DNA of 64,000 nucleotides from Pseudomonas sp. (GCF_030150285.1 NZ_JASLGE010000056.1:1-64000), one strand, 5' to 3'; counted from the first letter of the stretch, positions 40,588 through 50,026 are shown. The notes: generated from the letters alone by a model not told the origin. A program made the numbers and translations.

Positions 40588-40742
40588 ATGCCAAGTCTAA
40601 ATCCTGCCGGGGACCCTGGGGAATATCCAAGGGTACGGGGTCGGAAACCCGCGGGAAAGCGTAACTGGCTGATCTTCAAACTTAGTTAACTGCGGTTAAC
40701 AGTTAACTTCCTGTATTCATTGGGTTAACTGGTAGTTCAAGC
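40588..40742. promoter_or_regulatory. Candidate cos region and GTTAAC cluster upstream of terS
   Basis: 155 bases between holin and small terminase. The left half is GC-rich with GGGGACCCTGGGG (40600s) and GGGGTCGGAAACCCGCGGG; the right half has four GTTAAC hexamers at 40685, 40695, 40702 and 40724, the middle two inverted around TGCG. A lambda-type terminase usually has cos directly upstream of terS. A 34-codon frame from 40588 is too uncertain to call. Confidence 0.4.
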
Positions 40743-41348
40743 ATGGAATATTTGAGCAAGTCGGCTTATGCCGCGAGTCGTAATTGGTCGAAACCTTGGG
40801 TGTCTAAGCTCGCTAAACAAGAGCGGTTGGTATTGAACGCGGCAGGATTGGTGGATGTTGCGGCAACCAATGCCCTGATCGATAAAACCAGCGACCCAAG
40901 CAAAGCCGGCGTTACTGTCCGGCATGAGCAAGAGCGGATCAGCAAAGGACATCCATCGGCTGAGCCCTTTGGCCCCTCAGCGTTTTTACAGGCTGCGCCA
41001 CTCAGCCTTTCTGAGTCATCGGACCTCAAGCCCGATTTTCAAAAAGCTCGCGCCCGGCGTGAACACTTTAACGCCATGACGGTAGAAGCAGATTTCTACA
41101 AAAATCAGGGCACGTTGGTGGAAATGTCGGACGTGGACGAGGCTGCTTATGCCACTGGGCGGCTTCTACGCGATTTGCTGTTGGCGGTGCCGACGCAGAT
41201 CGCGCCAGAGCTTGCGGCAATGAGCGACGCATGGGGAGTAGAAAAGCACCTGCTGGCCTCAATCCGACGCGCCCTTGAGGATGCAGAGCGCATTTCTAGT
41301 GCCGACCTTCGGCATTCCTTGTCAATCAAGAAGGACAACAATGGTTAG
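40743..41348 (+). CDS. Terminase small subunit (Nu1/DUF1441-like)
   Basis: A 201-residue DNA-recognition subunit of the packaging motor. SKSAYAASRNWSKPWVSKLA with KQERLVLNAAGLVDVAATNA is the N-terminal winged-helix and linker typical of DUF1441; the C-terminal LAAMSDAWGVEKHLLASIRR is an oligomerisation or TerL-contact helix. It overlaps terL by 8 bases. It selects cos DNA. Confidence 0.88.
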   Translation: MEYLSKSAYAASRNWSKPWVSKLAKQERLVLNAAGLVDVAATNALIDKTSDPSKAGVTVRHEQERISKGHPSAEPFGPSAFLQAAPLSLSESSDLKPDFQKARARREHFNAMTVEADFYKNQGTLVEMSDVDEAAYATGRLLRDLLLAVPTQIAPELAAMSDAWGVEKHLLASIRRALEDAERISSADLRHSLSIKKDNNG

Positions 41349-43374
41349 TGATCAGCGTGGGGGCGAAGAGGTCTACCGCGAGGGCTACTTTCGTGGCCTG
41401 CGCCCAGAGCCAGAGCTGTGGGTCGATGAGTGGGCGGATCGTTACATGCGCATCCCTCAGAGCTCTGGTGCTGCCGAGCCTGGTCCATATCGGACTGAAC
41501 GAACCCCATATGCGCGTGAGCCGATGCGCTGCCTGTCACCGTCACATCCATGCAAACGTGTGGTCACTATGGTGGCCTCACAGTTGATGAAAACCCAGAT
41601 TGCCCTCAACTGGATCGGCGGCTGTATTCACATGGCTCCGGCTAACATTCTTCTTCTGGAGCCTACACAGAAGCTGGCCCAGAGCGTTGCCGGGCGCGTC
41701 GATCAGGCTGTGGAGGCCGTTCCTGAGTTGCGTGCCAGAGTCGTTGTACCGCGTTCTCGTAAGGGCACCAACACCTGGGAGAACAAGCAGTTTGAAGGTG
41801 GCCGGTTGTTCATCGCCACCGCCGGCTCATCTTCCAACCTGGCCGAGAAGTCGGTGCGTTATGTCTACGGCGATGAAGTAGATCGATGGGAAATGGACAT
41901 TGATAACGAAGGCGACCCAGTAAAGCTGGCAGAGGCTCGCGCTTCTACATTCGGCCGCAACGCCAAGTTTTACTTCTCCAGCTCACCCACGATCAAAGGT
42001 GCTTCGCGCATCGCTGACCTGTTCAAGATCAGCGACCAGCGTCACTACTACGTCCCATGCCCGCACTGTGGCCATATGCAGGTTCTTGAATGGGAAAACC
42101 TCAAGTGGGATGAAAACTATCGGTTGGTGCAGTACCTCTGCAACGGTCCTGAGTGCGGCGCAATGATTGATGAGCACGCCAAGGCCAGCATGCTTTCTAA
42201 AGGTGAGTGGCGTTCCCACGCACATGGCGATGGTGAAACCGTAGGTTTTCACCTCAATGCCCTTTATGCGCCTTTGGGCTGGACAAGTTGGGCATCTTTG
42301 GCAAAGGATTTTGATGACGCCCTGGTCATGCAAAAACAAGGTGACCAGGCCACCATGCAGGTGTTTTACAACACCAAACTTGCATTGCCTTGGGACAATG
42401 CAATGGAACAAACCAAAGCGGATGTCTTGCAGGCGCGTGCGCGTGCTGAGAATTACGTGCTGGGAACTGTCCCTATTGGAGCATTGATGCTCACGGCGGC
42501 GGTGGATGTTCAGGGGAACCGCCTGGAGTTCATTGTCATTGGCTGGGGTATGGGTATGGAGCGCTGGGTCATTGATCATCAGGTGATCATGGGTGATCCA
42601 TCTGACTCGCGAACCTGGGAGGTACTCGATGACAAACTTAAGGTCCGCTATCGCCATGCAAGTGGTGTTGGCCTTGGTATCTTGGCGACTGCTGTTGACT
42701 CGGGGGGGCACCATACCCATGAGGTTTATCAGTTCTGTCGCATTCGTCGGTGGCGCAACGTATTTGCGGTCAAGGGTGGTAGCCACCCCAGTAAAAATAT
42801 CATTGCTCAACGGCCTTCTCGGGTAGATGTGAACTGGAGGGGAAGCGTCGAGAAGAACGGCGCTGAACTGTGGATTATCGGAACCGATACAGCCAAGGAC
42901 TGGATTTATAACCGCTACCCATTAGAGTCCGGCCCCGGCGCGCTCCACTTTGCTAAAGACTTGCCTGATGATTTCTTTGCTCAATGCGTCGCTGAGCGCA
43001 AAGTTGCTCGCTACGTGAAGGGCAAGCGTTTGGTTGAGTGGACAAAAAGCAAAGCCGAACGCAATGAAGCCCTCGACTTGATGGTGTACGCCTTAGGAAT
43101 GGCGGAATACCTCGGTTTGCATCGTTATCACGAAAACGATTGGGAGAAAGTTCGACAGTCGCTAATGCAGCATCATCTGTTCGAAAACAAAAGCCTGCCT
43201 CCTGAAGTCACAGATAGCGATCCTACTCAGGAGCAGGCCGCTGAACCCGTTGAAATAGTACAAGTCGCCCCGGTCATTCCTGTTGCAGTTGCACATCATG
43301 TAGTTATTTCTAAACCGGTTGCTATGGCCCCGGCTCGCCGCGTCAGTCGAAGCGGCTATCTCAAGAGACGCTGA
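41341..43374 (+). CDS. Terminase large subunit, GpA family
   Basis: A 677-residue packaging ATPase/nuclease of the lambda GpA family. The adenine/Walker A region is VTMVASQLMKTQIALNW, Walker B is YVYGDEVDRWE, and the cysteine cluster CPHCGH and CNGPECGAMID is a zinc ribbon typical of the family. The nuclease starts TAAVDVQGNRLEFIVIGWG. ATG at 41341 has AAGGA. It implies cos packaging. The C-terminus is Pro/Val-rich and low-complexity. Confidence 0.94.
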   Translation: MVSDQRGGEEVYREGYFRGLRPEPELWVDEWADRYMRIPQSSGAAEPGPYRTERTPYAREPMRCLSPSHPCKRVVTMVASQLMKTQIALNWIGGCIHMAPANILLLEPTQKLAQSVAGRVDQAVEAVPELRARVVVPRSRKGTNTWENKQFEGGRLFIATAGSSSNLAEKSVRYVYGDEVDRWEMDIDNEGDPVKLAEARASTFGRNAKFYFSSSPTIKGASRIADLFKISDQRHYYVPCPHCGHMQVLEWENLKWDENYRLVQYLCNGPECGAMIDEHAKASMLSKGEWRSHAHGDGETVGFHLNALYAPLGWTSWASLAKDFDDALVMQKQGDQATMQVFYNTKLALPWDNAMEQTKADVLQARARAENYVLGTVPIGALMLTAAVDVQGNRLEFIVIGWGMGMERWVIDHQVIMGDPSDSRTWEVLDDKLKVRYRHASGVGLGILATAVDSGGHHTHEVYQFCRIRRWRNVFAVKGGSHPSKNIIAQRPSRVDVNWRGSVEKNGAELWIIGTDTAKDWIYNRYPLESGPGALHFAKDLPDDFFAQCVAERKVARYVKGKRLVEWTKSKAERNEALDLMVYALGMAEYLGLHRYHENDWEKVRQSLMQHHLFENKSLPPEVTDSDPTQEQAAEPVEIVQVAPVIPVAVAHHVVISKPVAMAPARRVSRSGYLKRR

Positions 43375-43377
43375 CCT

Positions 43378-43584
43378 ATGTCCTTTACACAAAAGCACCT
43401 CGACGCGGTTGAGTCGGCCATCGCACGCGGTGAGAAAACCGTGCGCTATGCCGACCGTACCGTGGAGTACCGCACGGTTGACGAGCTGCTCAAAGCCCGT
43501 GACCAGATCCGCACGTCGCTGGTCGCGTCTGCCGGGCCACGCTCCAAAGTGGTGAGGCTTTACCACGGAGGCAAGGGACTCTAA
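43378..43584 (+). CDS. Head-tail joining protein gpW-like
   Basis: A 68-residue protein, MSFTQKHLDAVESAIARGEK; YADRTVEYRTVDELLKARDQ is the gpW-family signature. In lambda gpW sits under the portal and is needed for adding tails. Its TAA overlaps the portal ATG. Confidence 0.88.
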   Translation: MSFTQKHLDAVESAIARGEKTVRYADRTVEYRTVDELLKARDQIRTSLVASAGPRSKVVRLYHGGKGL

Positions 43585-45068
43585 TGGCACGCCACTACCC
43601 GACGCTGACCCGCAACGGTTTCTTGCTGCCGGAGCGGATCAAAGCCAGTTATGAGGGGGCCGGTGAGGGCAGGCGTTCGGCCAGTTGGGACGCGCCCGAT
43701 ATCGGCATCAACAGCATCAATACCCCGGCTTTGCGCAACCTGCGGTCCCGTTCGCGGGCAGCAGTGCGTAATGACCCTTACGCCTTCAACGTCATCGACA
43801 AGCGCGTCAGTAACCTGATCGGCACCGGCATCACCCCACGGCCCAAGATCGAGGACGATGCCCTGCGCAAAGTGCAGCAGGTGCTGTGGGAGGACTGGGT
43901 GGATGAGTCGGACGCCGATGGCCTCACCGACTTCTACGGTCAGCAAGCGTTGATTGCCCGTACCGTGGAAACCGCCGGTGAGTGCTTTGTGCGCTTGCGG
44001 CCACGGGGCCAGGACGAAGAACTGGCGGTACCGCTGCAGCTCCAGGTATTGGCCCCCGAGTTTGTGCCCCATGACAAATTTGAGACGGCCAAAAACGGCA
44101 ACAGCATCCGCGCCGGGATCGAGTTCAACCCGGCTCACCAGCGGGTGGCCTATCACATGTACCGCGTTCACCCCCGCGATGCTTCGTCGCTGAACGCGGG
44201 CTACAACCAACTGGTGCGGGTCCCGGCAGAGCAAGTGCTGCATATTTTTGAGCCGGTCGAACCCGGCCAGTTACGCGGGGTTCCGCGCTTGGCTCCCGTG
44301 CTCAAGCGCTTGCGCAGTCTGGACAACTACGACGACGCGGTGCTGTTTCGACAGGAGGTGGCCAACCTGTTTGCCGGGTTTATCTCCCGGCCGCCGCCAG
44401 AGGGCCGGCAGCTTGCGCTCGATCCGGTGACTGGGCAGCCCTTCAACGAAGACCGTGATGGCTTCACGCCGATGGTGGCACTGGAACCCGGCACCATGCA
44501 GGAACTGGGGCCGGGCGAAGAGGTGGAGTTTTCCAAACCACCAGACGCGGGCAACAACTACCCGGACTTTATGCGACAGCAATTGATGGCCGCTGCCGCT
44601 GGTACGGGCACGCCTTACGAGATCCTCACCGGCGACATGCGCGAGGTCAACGACCGGGCACTGCGGGTCGTGCTCAACGAGTTTCGCCGTCGCCTGGAGC
44701 AACTGCAATTCGGCGTTTACGTCCACCAACTGTGCCGCCCGGTGCGGGCCGCCTGGATGGACATGGCGGTGTTGGCTGGTCGCCTCAAGCTGGACAACTA
44801 CGCGCAACGTCGGCGCGAATACCTGCGCACCCGCTGGGTACCGCAGGGCTGGGCCTATATCCAGCCGGTGCAGGACATTCAGGCGCGAATGATGGAGGTC
44901 AACGCGGGCTTTAGCTCCCGCAGCGAAATGGTCCTGCGTTCGGGCTATGACGCTGAAACCGTCGACGCCGAAAACGCTGCCGATCAGGCCCGCGCCCGTG
45001 ACCTGGGCCTCAACTACAAAACGCTCGTCGAACTGCCAACAGAGCCGGTCGACAAGGAGACACCATGA
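43584..45068 (+). CDS. Portal protein, lambda gpB family
   Basis: A 494-residue portal. RRSASWDAPDIGINSINTPA near the N-terminus, SRAAVRNDPYAFNVIDKRVS, and MREVNDRALRVVLNEFRRRL in the second half are characteristic of the lambda family. Forms the dodecameric ring through which DNA enters. It is followed, with a 4-base overlap, by the capsid protease. Confidence 0.94.
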   Translation: MARHYPTLTRNGFLLPERIKASYEGAGEGRRSASWDAPDIGINSINTPALRNLRSRSRAAVRNDPYAFNVIDKRVSNLIGTGITPRPKIEDDALRKVQQVLWEDWVDESDADGLTDFYGQQALIARTVETAGECFVRLRPRGQDEELAVPLQLQVLAPEFVPHDKFETAKNGNSIRAGIEFNPAHQRVAYHMYRVHPRDASSLNAGYNQLVRVPAEQVLHIFEPVEPGQLRGVPRLAPVLKRLRSLDNYDDAVLFRQEVANLFAGFISRPPPEGRQLALDPVTGQPFNEDRDGFTPMVALEPGTMQELGPGEEVEFSKPPDAGNNYPDFMRQQLMAAAAGTGTPYEILTGDMREVNDRALRVVLNEFRRRLEQLQFGVYVHQLCRPVRAAWMDMAVLAGRLKLDNYAQRRREYLRTRWVPQGWAYIQPVQDIQARMMEVNAGFSSRSEMVLRSGYDAETVDAENAADQARARDLGLNYKTLVELPTEPVDKETP

Positions 45069-46192
45069 TCAAGCAGCACCCGCTACGGATCTTCAACAAG
45101 GCCGGTGACCCACCTGCACCGCAGAACAAGCACTGGTACAGCCTCAAGGCCAGCGGCGAAGCCGAGGCCCGCAGTATCGAGGTCTACGTTTACGGCGAGA
45201 TCGGCACCTGGGGCATCACCGCCAACCAGTTTGTGCGCGACCTTGCCGCGCTCGATGACGGCGTGTCGCCGATTGTGGTGGCGTTTAACAGCATCGGCGG
45301 TGACCTGTTTGACGGTTTGGCCATTCACAACGCGCTGTCGCGGCTGGGCGAGCGTTGCACCGGCCGAGTGGACGCCCTGGCAGCCAGCGCGGCCAGTGTC
45401 GCGGTGTGCGGCGCGCACAAGGTCGTGATTGCGTCCAATGCCATGCTGATGATCCACAACCCGTATACCTTCGCATCCGGTGATGCAGAGGACTTGCGCA
45501 AGGTCGCTGCCGCGCTGGATCAGGCGCTGGAAGCCATTATCGCGGCCTATAAAGCCAAGGCACCCAACATTGACGAAGTGGAGCTGCGCCGACTGGTCAA
45601 TGCTGAAACCTGGCTCACGGCCAGCGAAGCGGTAGCCCTGGGGCTGGCAGATGAAGTGGGCGCAGGCCTGACCGTCAAAGCCTGTCTGGGTCAGGGAAAT
45701 GCACTGCAGCGATTTCAGCACGCGCCGCAGGCCTTGCTGGCCCAACTGGAGGAACCGCCCGAGCCTGACCCGGAACCGACTCCGCCTGAGCCAGAAAAAC
45801 CACCCATCGTGGACTCGGCCAAGTTGGCCGTGCTGATCACCCAAAGCTGCACTGCCGCCGGGATCAGCAACTTGATCGAGTCGTTGATCAGCACCACCCA
45901 ATTGGCCGATGAGGCCACGGTCAACGCGGCGCTGACCAATGCCAAGGCCGTGCGCGACCTGTGTGTGGCGGCGCGCTTGCCGGAGTTCACCCAACCGTAT
46001 GTCGCCGCCGGGTTGAGCGCTGAAGCGGTGCGCGGCCGGCTGTTTGACAAGCTGGTCAAAGGCGGCGGTTTTGAAATCGACAACAGCCTGCCCATCAACG
46101 ATGACCCGGCACCGAAAACCCAGGCCAAACAGCCTGACACCAATGCGATCTACGCGGCCCGTCGCGCCGCCCAGACAGGGGTAAAAGCATGA
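45065..46192 (+). CDS. ClpP-like prohead protease (S14) with scaffold tail
   Basis: A 375-residue protein. The first 210 residues are a ClpP-like serine protease: FNSIGGDLFDGLAIHNALS, nucleophile Ser in ALAASAASVAVCGA, and His in MLMIHNPYTF. After a proline/glutamate-rich linker (PEPDPEPTPPEPEKPP) comes a helical C-terminal part that may act as scaffold, as with lambda C/Nu3. Overlaps the portal and the gpD-like gene by 4 bases each. Confidence 0.92.
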   Translation: MIKQHPLRIFNKAGDPPAPQNKHWYSLKASGEAEARSIEVYVYGEIGTWGITANQFVRDLAALDDGVSPIVVAFNSIGGDLFDGLAIHNALSRLGERCTGRVDALAASAASVAVCGAHKVVIASNAMLMIHNPYTFASGDAEDLRKVAAALDQALEAIIAAYKAKAPNIDEVELRRLVNAETWLTASEAVALGLADEVGAGLTVKACLGQGNALQRFQHAPQALLAQLEEPPEPDPEPTPPEPEKPPIVDSAKLAVLITQSCTAAGISNLIESLISTTQLADEATVNAALTNAKAVRDLCVAARLPEFTQPYVAAGLSAEAVRGRLFDKLVKGGGFEIDNSLPINDDPAPKTQAKQPDTNAIYAARRAAQTGVKA

Positions 46193-46533
46193 CCATTCGA
46201 CACGAACCGATTCACGCGGGCGAATTCCTGCTGTCCGAAGGGGCCGGCAATATCTCCCGTGAAGCCATCAACGTGGCCGCTGGCCCTGCACTCAATCCCG
46301 GCCAGGTCCTGGGGCTGGTGACCGCCTCGGGCGAGTTCGCCCCCTATGTGCCCACCGCCGAAGACGGCAGCCAGACCGCCGTGGCCATTCTCTACGGGCC
46401 GCTGGGCGAGTCGGACATTGTGCGCCGTGGTCGCGCCGTGGTGCGTCTTGCCGAAGTCAGCGAAGCGCATCTGACCGGGCTTGATCCCGAAGGCGAGAAG
46501 TCGCTGGCTGAGCATTTTGTGATCGTGCGCTAA
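46189..46533 (+). CDS. Head decoration protein gpD-like
   Basis: A 114-residue protein. ALNPGQVLGLVTASGEFAPY and DGSQTAVAILYGPL match the lambda gpD decoration fold, which trimerises on the expanded capsid. Followed by a terminator-like hairpin before the capsid gene. Confidence 0.92.
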   Translation: MTIRHEPIHAGEFLLSEGAGNISREAINVAAGPALNPGQVLGLVTASGEFAPYVPTAEDGSQTAVAILYGPLGESDIVRRGRAVVRLAEVSEAHLTGLDPEGEKSLAEHFVIVR

Positions 46534-46553
46534 GCCGACCGCCTCTTTATCGC

Positions 46554-46577
46554 ACCCCGCCATCGAGCGGGGTTTTT
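46554..46577 (+). terminator. Hairpin terminator between gpD and capsid genes
   Basis: ACCCCGC, a 6-base loop and GCGGGGT, followed by TTTT. Lies inside the late operon. Confidence 0.75.
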
Positions 46578-46597
46578 ACTGTCTGGAGAGTCCCCCA

Positions 46598-47593
46598 ATG
46601 GCCGATATCGCCATCTTTGACGACGAAGCGTTTTCTGTTTCGTCGCTGACCGCTGCCATCAACGAACAGCAATACCTGCCCGGGCGCCTGAGCAGCCTTG
46701 GCCTGTTTCAGGAAGAAGGCATCACCACCCTGACCGTACAGATCGAAAAGGACGGCGACACCCTGGCCTTGGTACCCGCCGGTGAACGTGGCACGTCGGG
46801 TCTGGTGGTGGGTGCCAGCAAACGCGTGTTGATCCCGTTCAACACCGTGCATTTGCCGGAGCGTTTCACCATCAAGGCCGATGAGATCCAGGGCATTCGC
46901 GCTTTCGGTACCCGTACTGAGTTGCAGGCCGTGCAGGACGTGGTCAATGCGCGACTGCTCAAGGCTCGTCGCCAGTTGGACGTAACTCACGAATTCCAGC
47001 GTGCCGGTGCATTGAATGGCCAAATCCTCGATGCGGACGGCAAGACGGTGCTGCTCGATCTGTACAAAAGCTTCGGTGTTGAACGACAGAAGATGTCGAT
47101 GGGCTTGACCGTTGCAGACTCTGACTTCCGCGTTAAATGCGGTGAAGCCTTGGACATGCAAGAGGATGCGCTGGGCAGTGTCACCAGTACCGGTGCCCGT
47201 GCATTCTGTGGCAAGAATTTCTGGAACAAAATGATGGGCCTCAAGGAGATCAAGGCCACTTATCTCAACTCCGCGCAAGCTGCAGCGCTGCGAGGTGATG
47301 CCCGCGAAAGCTTCGAATACGGCGGCATTGTCTGGGAACGCTATCGCGGCAAGATTGCGAGCGTTGCTTTCGTCCACGATGACAAAGCCCTGCTGGTCCC
47401 CGAAGGCGTGCCCGACTTGTATATCTCGGCCTTTGCACCGGCTGACTATATGGAAACGGTCAACACCCAGGGCATCCCGTACTACAGCAAAATTGAGCCG
47501 ATGCCGTTCAACAAGGGCATGGCCGGTGAGGCGCAGTCCAACCCGCTGCATATCTGCACCCGCCCACGGGCCCAGATCCTGCTGGAGCTTTAA
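46598..47593 (+). CDS. Major capsid protein, lambda gpE family
   Basis: A 331-residue HK97-fold coat protein. FSVSSLTAAINEQQYLPGRL, KRVLIPFNTVHLPERFTIKA and PYYSKIEPMPFNKGMAGEAQ are typical of Phage_cap_E. Closely spaced with the GTG-started connector gene. Confidence 0.95.
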   Translation: MADIAIFDDEAFSVSSLTAAINEQQYLPGRLSSLGLFQEEGITTLTVQIEKDGDTLALVPAGERGTSGLVVGASKRVLIPFNTVHLPERFTIKADEIQGIRAFGTRTELQAVQDVVNARLLKARRQLDVTHEFQRAGALNGQILDADGKTVLLDLYKSFGVERQKMSMGLTVADSDFRVKCGEALDMQEDALGSVTSTGARAFCGKNFWNKMMGLKEIKATYLNSAQAAALRGDARESFEYGGIVWERYRGKIASVAFVHDDKALLVPEGVPDLYISAFAPADYMETVNTQGIPYYSKIEPMPFNKGMAGEAQSNPLHICTRPRAQILLEL

Positions 47594-47595
47594 CC

Positions 47596-47916
47596 GTGGG
47601 TATTCGCGATCTGGTGGCCGATATCGACAACGTGATTTTCGACGTGCTGGGCGATATCGGCCACATCGAAGGTCGCGCCGAGCCGGTGCTGGGGATGTTC
47701 TCGGCACCGTGGAAACAGCCGCAAATAGGTCGCCTCAATACGGGCCTTCGTGAGCCGCACTTTGTCGTGCGGGTCGCGGACTCGGATGGCCTGAAAAAAG
47801 GCCTGCGAGTCACCATCGACCTGCCCGAGCTGGACGGCGGTGGCGACTACGACCTGTTGCAGTTGGAGCCTGGCGGCGACGGCCTGGTATCCCTGATCTT
47901 GAGGAAACGTGCATGA
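47596..47916 (+). CDS. Head-tail connector, FII-like
   Basis: A 106-residue protein from the GTG at 47596, two bases after the capsid stop. GRAEPVLGMFSAPWKQPQIG and LREPHFVVRVADSDGLKKGL match the lambda FII/phage_attach family of beta-rich head-completion proteins. Its end overlaps the next gene by four bases. Confidence 0.72.
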   Translation: MGIRDLVADIDNVIFDVLGDIGHIEGRAEPVLGMFSAPWKQPQIGRLNTGLREPHFVVRVADSDGLKKGLRVTIDLPELDGGGDYDLLQLEPGGDGLVSLILRKRA

Positions 47917-48578
47917 GCATCGGCAGCTTCAGCGAAGTGCGTGCCAACAGCGGCCTGCTAAATATCCAGGTCTCGGCCGAGGATATGAAAGCGTTTACGG
48001 ACTTTGCCACCCAGGTACCCAAAGCCGCTGCCAACGCGCAACGCCGGGCAATCAACAAAACCCTGAGATGGCTGAGCACCCATATAGCCCGGGCCGTGGG
48101 CAAGCAGGAACGGATCGCGGTCAAGGCGGTGCGGCAGCGCCTGCGCAGCTACCCGATCACCGGCGGCGCGATGCGCGGCAAACTCTGGTTTGGGATCAAT
48201 CCGCTGGAAGCCAGCCGGGCAGGGCGGCCACGGCAAACTAAGGCCGGTGTGTCAGTGGCCGGTCGCCGTTATCGCGGTGCCTTCTACAAAAAGGTGTACG
48301 GCAATCAGGCTGATATCTGGATTCGCACCGCCAGTAAACACTTTGATCGGGCCGATTACCCCGACAGCGAAGTCACATCGCAGACCGGGGCCAGCTCCGG
48401 TTTTGTGGGGGAAAACAGCGACCGCTTCCCGCTGGCCAAGGCCAAGATTTCACTGGATTCAGTCCGGCCGCATTTTGAAGCCTGGAGCCGCAAGGCCGAT
48501 GCCCAGTTGTTGCATGTCCTCAGGCAAGAAATGAGCTTTGAACTGCAGAAATACCTGAAGGGGACGCGCCGTGTCTGA
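47913..48578 (+). CDS. Minor tail protein Z-like (gpZ family)
   Basis: A 221-residue basic protein. KAAANAQRRAINKTLRWLST, then GRRYRGAFYKKVYGNQADIW are typical of the prophage gpZ family, involved in tail completion or connection. Overlaps the next gene by 8 bases. Confidence 0.8.
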   Translation: MSIGSFSEVRANSGLLNIQVSAEDMKAFTDFATQVPKAAANAQRRAINKTLRWLSTHIARAVGKQERIAVKAVRQRLRSYPITGGAMRGKLWFGINPLEASRAGRPRQTKAGVSVAGRRYRGAFYKKVYGNQADIWIRTASKHFDRADYPDSEVTSQTGASSGFVGENSDRFPLAKAKISLDSVRPHFEAWSRKADAQLLHVLRQEMSFELQKYLKGTRRV

Positions 48579-49062
48579 GCAGCCGTTTAGCCTCGATGTG
48601 TTGTACCAAACGATCGAGCAGCACCTGCAGCAATCGCTGGCAGGCGTTCAACTGGTCGGTTTCTGGCCTGGCATCGAGCAGCATATCCCGCTACCGGCGG
48701 TGTTTCTCGATATCGCCGAGATCGAGCCGGGTACCGATATAGGCACCGGCGAAAGCACGCTGAACGTCAACTTTGAAGCGCGGGTGATTGTTGACGTGAT
48801 CCGCGATCAGCACTACCAGCAGGCCATTCATCTGGCCACCCAACTGGCTGTGCTGTTACGGGCGCAGACGTGGGGCCTGGCAGTAGAACCGGCCGAATTC
48901 AAACGCTCAACCCAGGACTGGACCCGCCCGGAGCTGGATGGCTACACCGTGTGGCTGGTGGAGTGGACGCAGACGATTTACCTGGGGGAAGTGCAATGGC
49001 CGTGGCCCGACGAACAGCCGGGCTCGCTGGTGATCAGTGTGAACGGTGAGGTGGACCCATGA
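48571..49062 (+). CDS. Tail terminator/completion protein, gpU-type candidate
   Basis: A 163-residue soluble protein. SLDVLYQTIEQHLQQSLAGV and TGESTLNVNFEARVIVDVIR with a C-terminal beta part LDGYTVWLVEWTQTIYLGEV give the alternating pattern of tail-terminator proteins. It lies between gpZ and the baseplate genes. The assignment rests mainly on position and size. Confidence 0.6.
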   Translation: MSEQPFSLDVLYQTIEQHLQQSLAGVQLVGFWPGIEQHIPLPAVFLDIAEIEPGTDIGTGESTLNVNFEARVIVDVIRDQHYQQAIHLATQLAVLLRAQTWGLAVEPAEFKRSTQDWTRPELDGYTVWLVEWTQTIYLGEVQWPWPDEQPGSLVISVNGEVDP

Positions 49063-49640
49063 GCCACGCCCTTGCCGAACACGACCGCATGATCGCCGGG
49101 GTGGTCAAGGGCTGCTATGTGGTCGCCCTGGACCTTGCGGCCACGCCGCCGGTGTGCCGGGTGTCGGACGGCGAATGGGTCAGCGCCTGGGTGCGCTGGC
49201 ACAGTCAGGCGGCGGGCAAGGCGCGACACTGGCGGGTGCCCAGCATGGGCGAGCAGGGTGCTTTGCTTAGCCCGAGCGGTGACGTGTCACAAGGCACCTT
49301 TGTGCCGGGCTTGTTTGGCGATGCCGGGCCCGCCCCGGACACCCGCGATCATGTCGAACGCTGGCTGTTCGAGGATGGCGGGTCACTGACTTACGACTGG
49401 CAGGCCCACCGTTACAGCATTGTGCTGCCGACGGGCGCGGTGGATATCAAGGTCGGCAGTTCATCGGCCGCCGTTACGGATAACGCTGTCGTTGTCACGT
49501 CCGGGACGATCGCGCTCGAGGGCGACGTGACGATCTACGGCGAAGTACTGATCAACGGCGGACTACGCGTCACGGACGATATCAACGGCGGCGGTGCAAT
49601 CATCGACACCAGCGGCAACACGCCCAACCACAAGCACTAA
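49059..49640 (+). CDS. Baseplate assembly protein V (tail spike tip)
   Basis: A 193-residue P2 gpV-like protein, the membrane-piercing tip of a contractile tail. The OB-fold domain (to about 110) has VSAWVRWHSQAAGKARHWRV and PSMGEQGALLSPSGD; a short beta-helix of Gly/Val/Ile repeats follows. The C-terminal NTPNHKH supplies the His-x-His that binds metal at the apex. Confidence 0.9.
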   Translation: MSHALAEHDRMIAGVVKGCYVVALDLAATPPVCRVSDGEWVSAWVRWHSQAAGKARHWRVPSMGEQGALLSPSGDVSQGTFVPGLFGDAGPAPDTRDHVERWLFEDGGSLTYDWQAHRYSIVLPTGAVDIKVGSSSAAVTDNAVVVTSGTIALEGDVTIYGEVLINGGLRVTDDINGGGAIIDTSGNTPNHKH

Positions 49641-49656
49641 ACACAACTCTCAACCC

Positions 49657-49679
49657 GCCCGCCGCGTGCGGGCTTTTTT
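49657..49679 (+). terminator. Terminator-like hairpin after gpV
   Basis: GCCCGC, a 5-base loop and GCGGGC, followed by six T. Within the tail operon. Confidence 0.8.
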
Positions 49680-49695
49680 CTACCTGGAGAAATGT

Positions 49696-50022
49696 ATGGC
49701 GAGCAAACCAACCTCGGCCGACAGCGCGCCGGGTGCAGTCGCGGTGGACGCCGTGGCCGTACCGATCACCGTGCATGCCGTGGCGGTACCGATGACTGCT
49801 GACGCTGTAGCGCTGCCGATCAAGACGGCGGACGACTACACCGCCGAAGAGCTGGCAGCGGTGGTCGTTTATCGCGACAAGGCCTTTACCTCTCGCAGCC
49901 TGGTGATGCCGGGCGGCCGCTTGCTGCAGGTCAGCAAAGGTCATGTCGCGGTCAAGGTGATCGACGCCCAGGCGCGGGCGTATCTGGATGGCCACCCTGA
50001 TTTAGAGCGATTGTCGGAGTAA
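49696..50022 (+). CDS. Baseplate-region protein with N-terminal octapeptide repeats
   Basis: A 108-residue protein starting MASKPTSADSAPGAVAVDAV, with GGAG nine bases upstream. The first 45 residues contain three near-copies of an 8-residue unit: DAVAVPIT, HAVAVPMT and DAVALPIK. A folded part follows, YTAEELAAVVVYRDKAFTSR and VKVIDAQARAYLDGHPDLER. No family recognised. Lies between V and W, where P2 has none. Confidence 0.65.
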   Translation: MASKPTSADSAPGAVAVDAVAVPITVHAVAVPMTADAVALPIKTADDYTAEELAAVVVYRDKAFTSRSLVMPGGRLLQVSKGHVAVKVIDAQARAYLDGHPDLERLSE

Positions 50023-50026
50023 GCAC

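Noticed and set aside
40588..40692. 34-codon frame between holin and terS
   Set aside because: Too short, no ribosome-binding site, probably part of the cos or control region.
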